Shown here one piece after another: positions 62,914-64,000 of a stretch of DNA of 64,000 nucleotides. Position 1 is the first letter of the stretch, and the number at the start of each line of letters is the position of its first letter. The notes below the pieces were generated by a model. That model did no database searches and was not told the origin of the DNA. It worked only from the letters and a program-made list of their open reading frames with translations. Origin of the DNA: Marimonas lutisalis (GTDB lineage Bacteria > Pseudomonadota > Alphaproteobacteria > Rhodobacterales > Rhodobacteraceae); NCBI RefSeq assembly GCF_005434965.1, contig NZ_SKCI01000004.1:434001-498000 (forward strand). The letters run 5' to 3'. The position numbers and the translations under genes are program-made.

Positions 62914-64000
62914 TCCTGCGCCTCCGTTTCGATCGCCTGCAGGCTACGCGCGGTGCGCCAGTCGCGAAACCCCCATTCGCGCCAATCGCCAGTGGCGACG
63001 AACGCCGGTGTCTGACTTCGACAAAGACGGGCACCGGTTGCCTGTTCATGGGCGCGGATCGCGGGCAGCGCGGCACGGTCGAGCCTGCACAGATAAGACG
63101 GGTCATGCGGCACGTCATGCGAAAGATTGTACTGCGCGATGATGGCGGCAAAGCTGGTGAAGCTTGCCAGATAGAGCGTTCCCGTGCCCAGCACCACGCA
63201 GCGGCGCAGGAGCCAGGCGGCGGACCAGTTCAGCACGATCTGGACGATCACAAGCAGAACGCCGATTGCCACGACCCACATCCACACCAGCGCAGCGAGG
63301 CGCAGATGCGTCAGCCCATAGACCGAAATGTAGGAGTCCAGCCGGATCAGAGACGAAATGACCAGAAGAAGCGTCTGCACCATCCAGGCCAGAAGCGCGG
63401 CATGCAGCGCGCGGTTTTCGCGGGCGAAGGGGCGCGCGATCAGCGCGAAGACGCCAGCCAGCAGCGCAGTTGCAAGCAATGGATACGCCCCGCGATGCGC
63501 ATATTCCGCATAGGACATCCCGTCGGGCAACGCGGCGCCACCGGTAAAGATGGCAATGTCAGACAGGGTCTGTACCGCGAACAACGCGTTGAAAAGTATG
63601 AGAGAGCGGCGAATTGCGGGCGCATTGATGATCGCCGGGAGCGCCCGATCACGCCTGGCGACGCCTGCGGGTCGCGCGGCGAGCCGGGCCCCGATTTCAG
63701 TGAGCCGCAGGAAGGGCCAGGCCAGAATGCCGACGCCAAGCCAGAAAAGAACGCGTTCGGCCGACACCAGATGGAGATCGGGAGGGCGGAGCCAGCTGGC
63801 CAGTATCGGGTTGGCTTCGACCAGAAGCGACAGGAACAAAAGCCCGAGCCCGAACGGCAATGACCATCCGAGAAACAGGGATTTGACCTGCATGCGGGCC
63901 TCGGCCCCGGTGTCCTGCCGCTGCAGGGACGTGACGTCGCGGATCATTTGAACCGGCGCCTGCCCCAGGATCCGGGGCATGGCCGCAAGACCCGGCCAAC
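62898..64000 (-). CDS. DUF4173-like integral membrane protein, 5' end beyond window
   Basis: At least 360 residues with about nine hydrophobic helices and a C-terminal soluble tail (WREWGFRDWRTARSLQAIETEAQEW) that resembles the DUF4173 family. The reading frame stays open to the window edge (WPGLAAMPRILGQ...). The ATG at 63980 is therefore probably internal and the gene is partial here. It overlaps the response regulator gene and is probably co-transcribed with it. Its function is unknown. Confidence 0.7.
   Translation of the reverse strand, partial: WPGLAAMPRILGQAPVQMIRDVTSLQRQDTGAEARMQVKSLFLGWSLPFGLGLLFLSLLVEANPILASWLRPPDLHLVSAERVLFWLGVGILAWPFLRLTEIGARLAARPAGVARRDRALPAIINAPAIRRSLILFNALFAVQTLSDIAIFTGGAALPDGMSYAEYAHRGAYPLLATALLAGVFALIARPFARENRALHAALLAWMVQTLLLVISSLIRLDSYISVYGLTHLRLAALVWMWVVAIGVLLVIVQIVLNWSAAWLLRRCVVLGTGTLYLASFTSFAAIIAQYNLSHDVPHDPSYLCRLDRAALPAIRAHEQATGARLCRSQTPAFVATGDWREWGFRDWRTARSLQAIETEAQEWRGY

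Overview
The window is about 64 kb of GC-rich chromosome with very little non-coding DNA. Gene content and order point to an alphaproteobacterium of the Rhodobacteraceae, probably a marine Roseobacter-group organism. The main evidence is a cell-cycle methyltransferase CcrM next to rnhB, the petP-petR regulator pair beside ilvE, a yejABEF peptide transporter, a membrane-anchored cytochrome c, malonyl-CoA synthetase, AlkB, and a sitABCD-type metal transporter behind Fur/Mur-like 7-1-7 operators. No phage, integrase, transposase, CRISPR array, rRNA or tRNA was seen. No gap without a gene exceeds 300 bp.

Layout. 0-7.5 kb: an EEP-family nuclease/phosphatase, an exported HExxH protein and the yejABEF operon. 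7.6-14.7 kb: cytochrome c, prephenate dehydratase, SRPBCC protein, NudC, a 5'-nucleotidase-family enzyme, the SRP RNA gene, a PfkB-family kinase and endonuclease III. 14.7-19.7 kb: fatty acid desaturase, AraC-MGMT fusion, OmpA-like lipoprotein, flavin reductase-like protein, a membrane-bound winged-helix protein with a small exported partner, and a His/Arg-rich exported protein. 19.7-24.1 kb: rnhB, ccrM, alkB and two small membrane proteins. 24.3-31 kb: mutY, a DciA-like gene that may use an ATC start, a DsbA-like protein, a CaiB/BaiF CoA-transferase, lpxK, waaA and a glutamine amidotransferase.

31-49.8 kb is a large amine-catabolism region. It holds potFGHI with a PuuB-like oxidase, a GntR/FCD regulator, two class III aminotransferases (one SpuC-like), an acyl-CoA ligase, an ectoine-hydrolase-like M24 enzyme overlapping an ArgE-like deacetylase, and a second polyamine-type ABC transporter followed by an SDR dehydrogenase. 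A TTTGATCA-containing motif lies in front of three of these transcription units, next to the GntR gene, and suggests one regulon. Two near-identical 45-bp elements in opposite orientation lie at 27.8 and 49.8 kb and bracket this region together with lpxK and waaA.

49.9-57.3 kb: a small membrane protein, ilvE, petP-petR, matB, a DMT exporter, and a BLH-SQR sulfide-oxidation fusion whose stop overlaps the start of a half-length DgoK-like protein. 57.3-64 kb: the sitABCD-like transporter, a two-component system and the 3' part of a DUF4173-like membrane protein that runs off the window.

All identifications come from reading translated sequence and recalling protein families. No database search was run.
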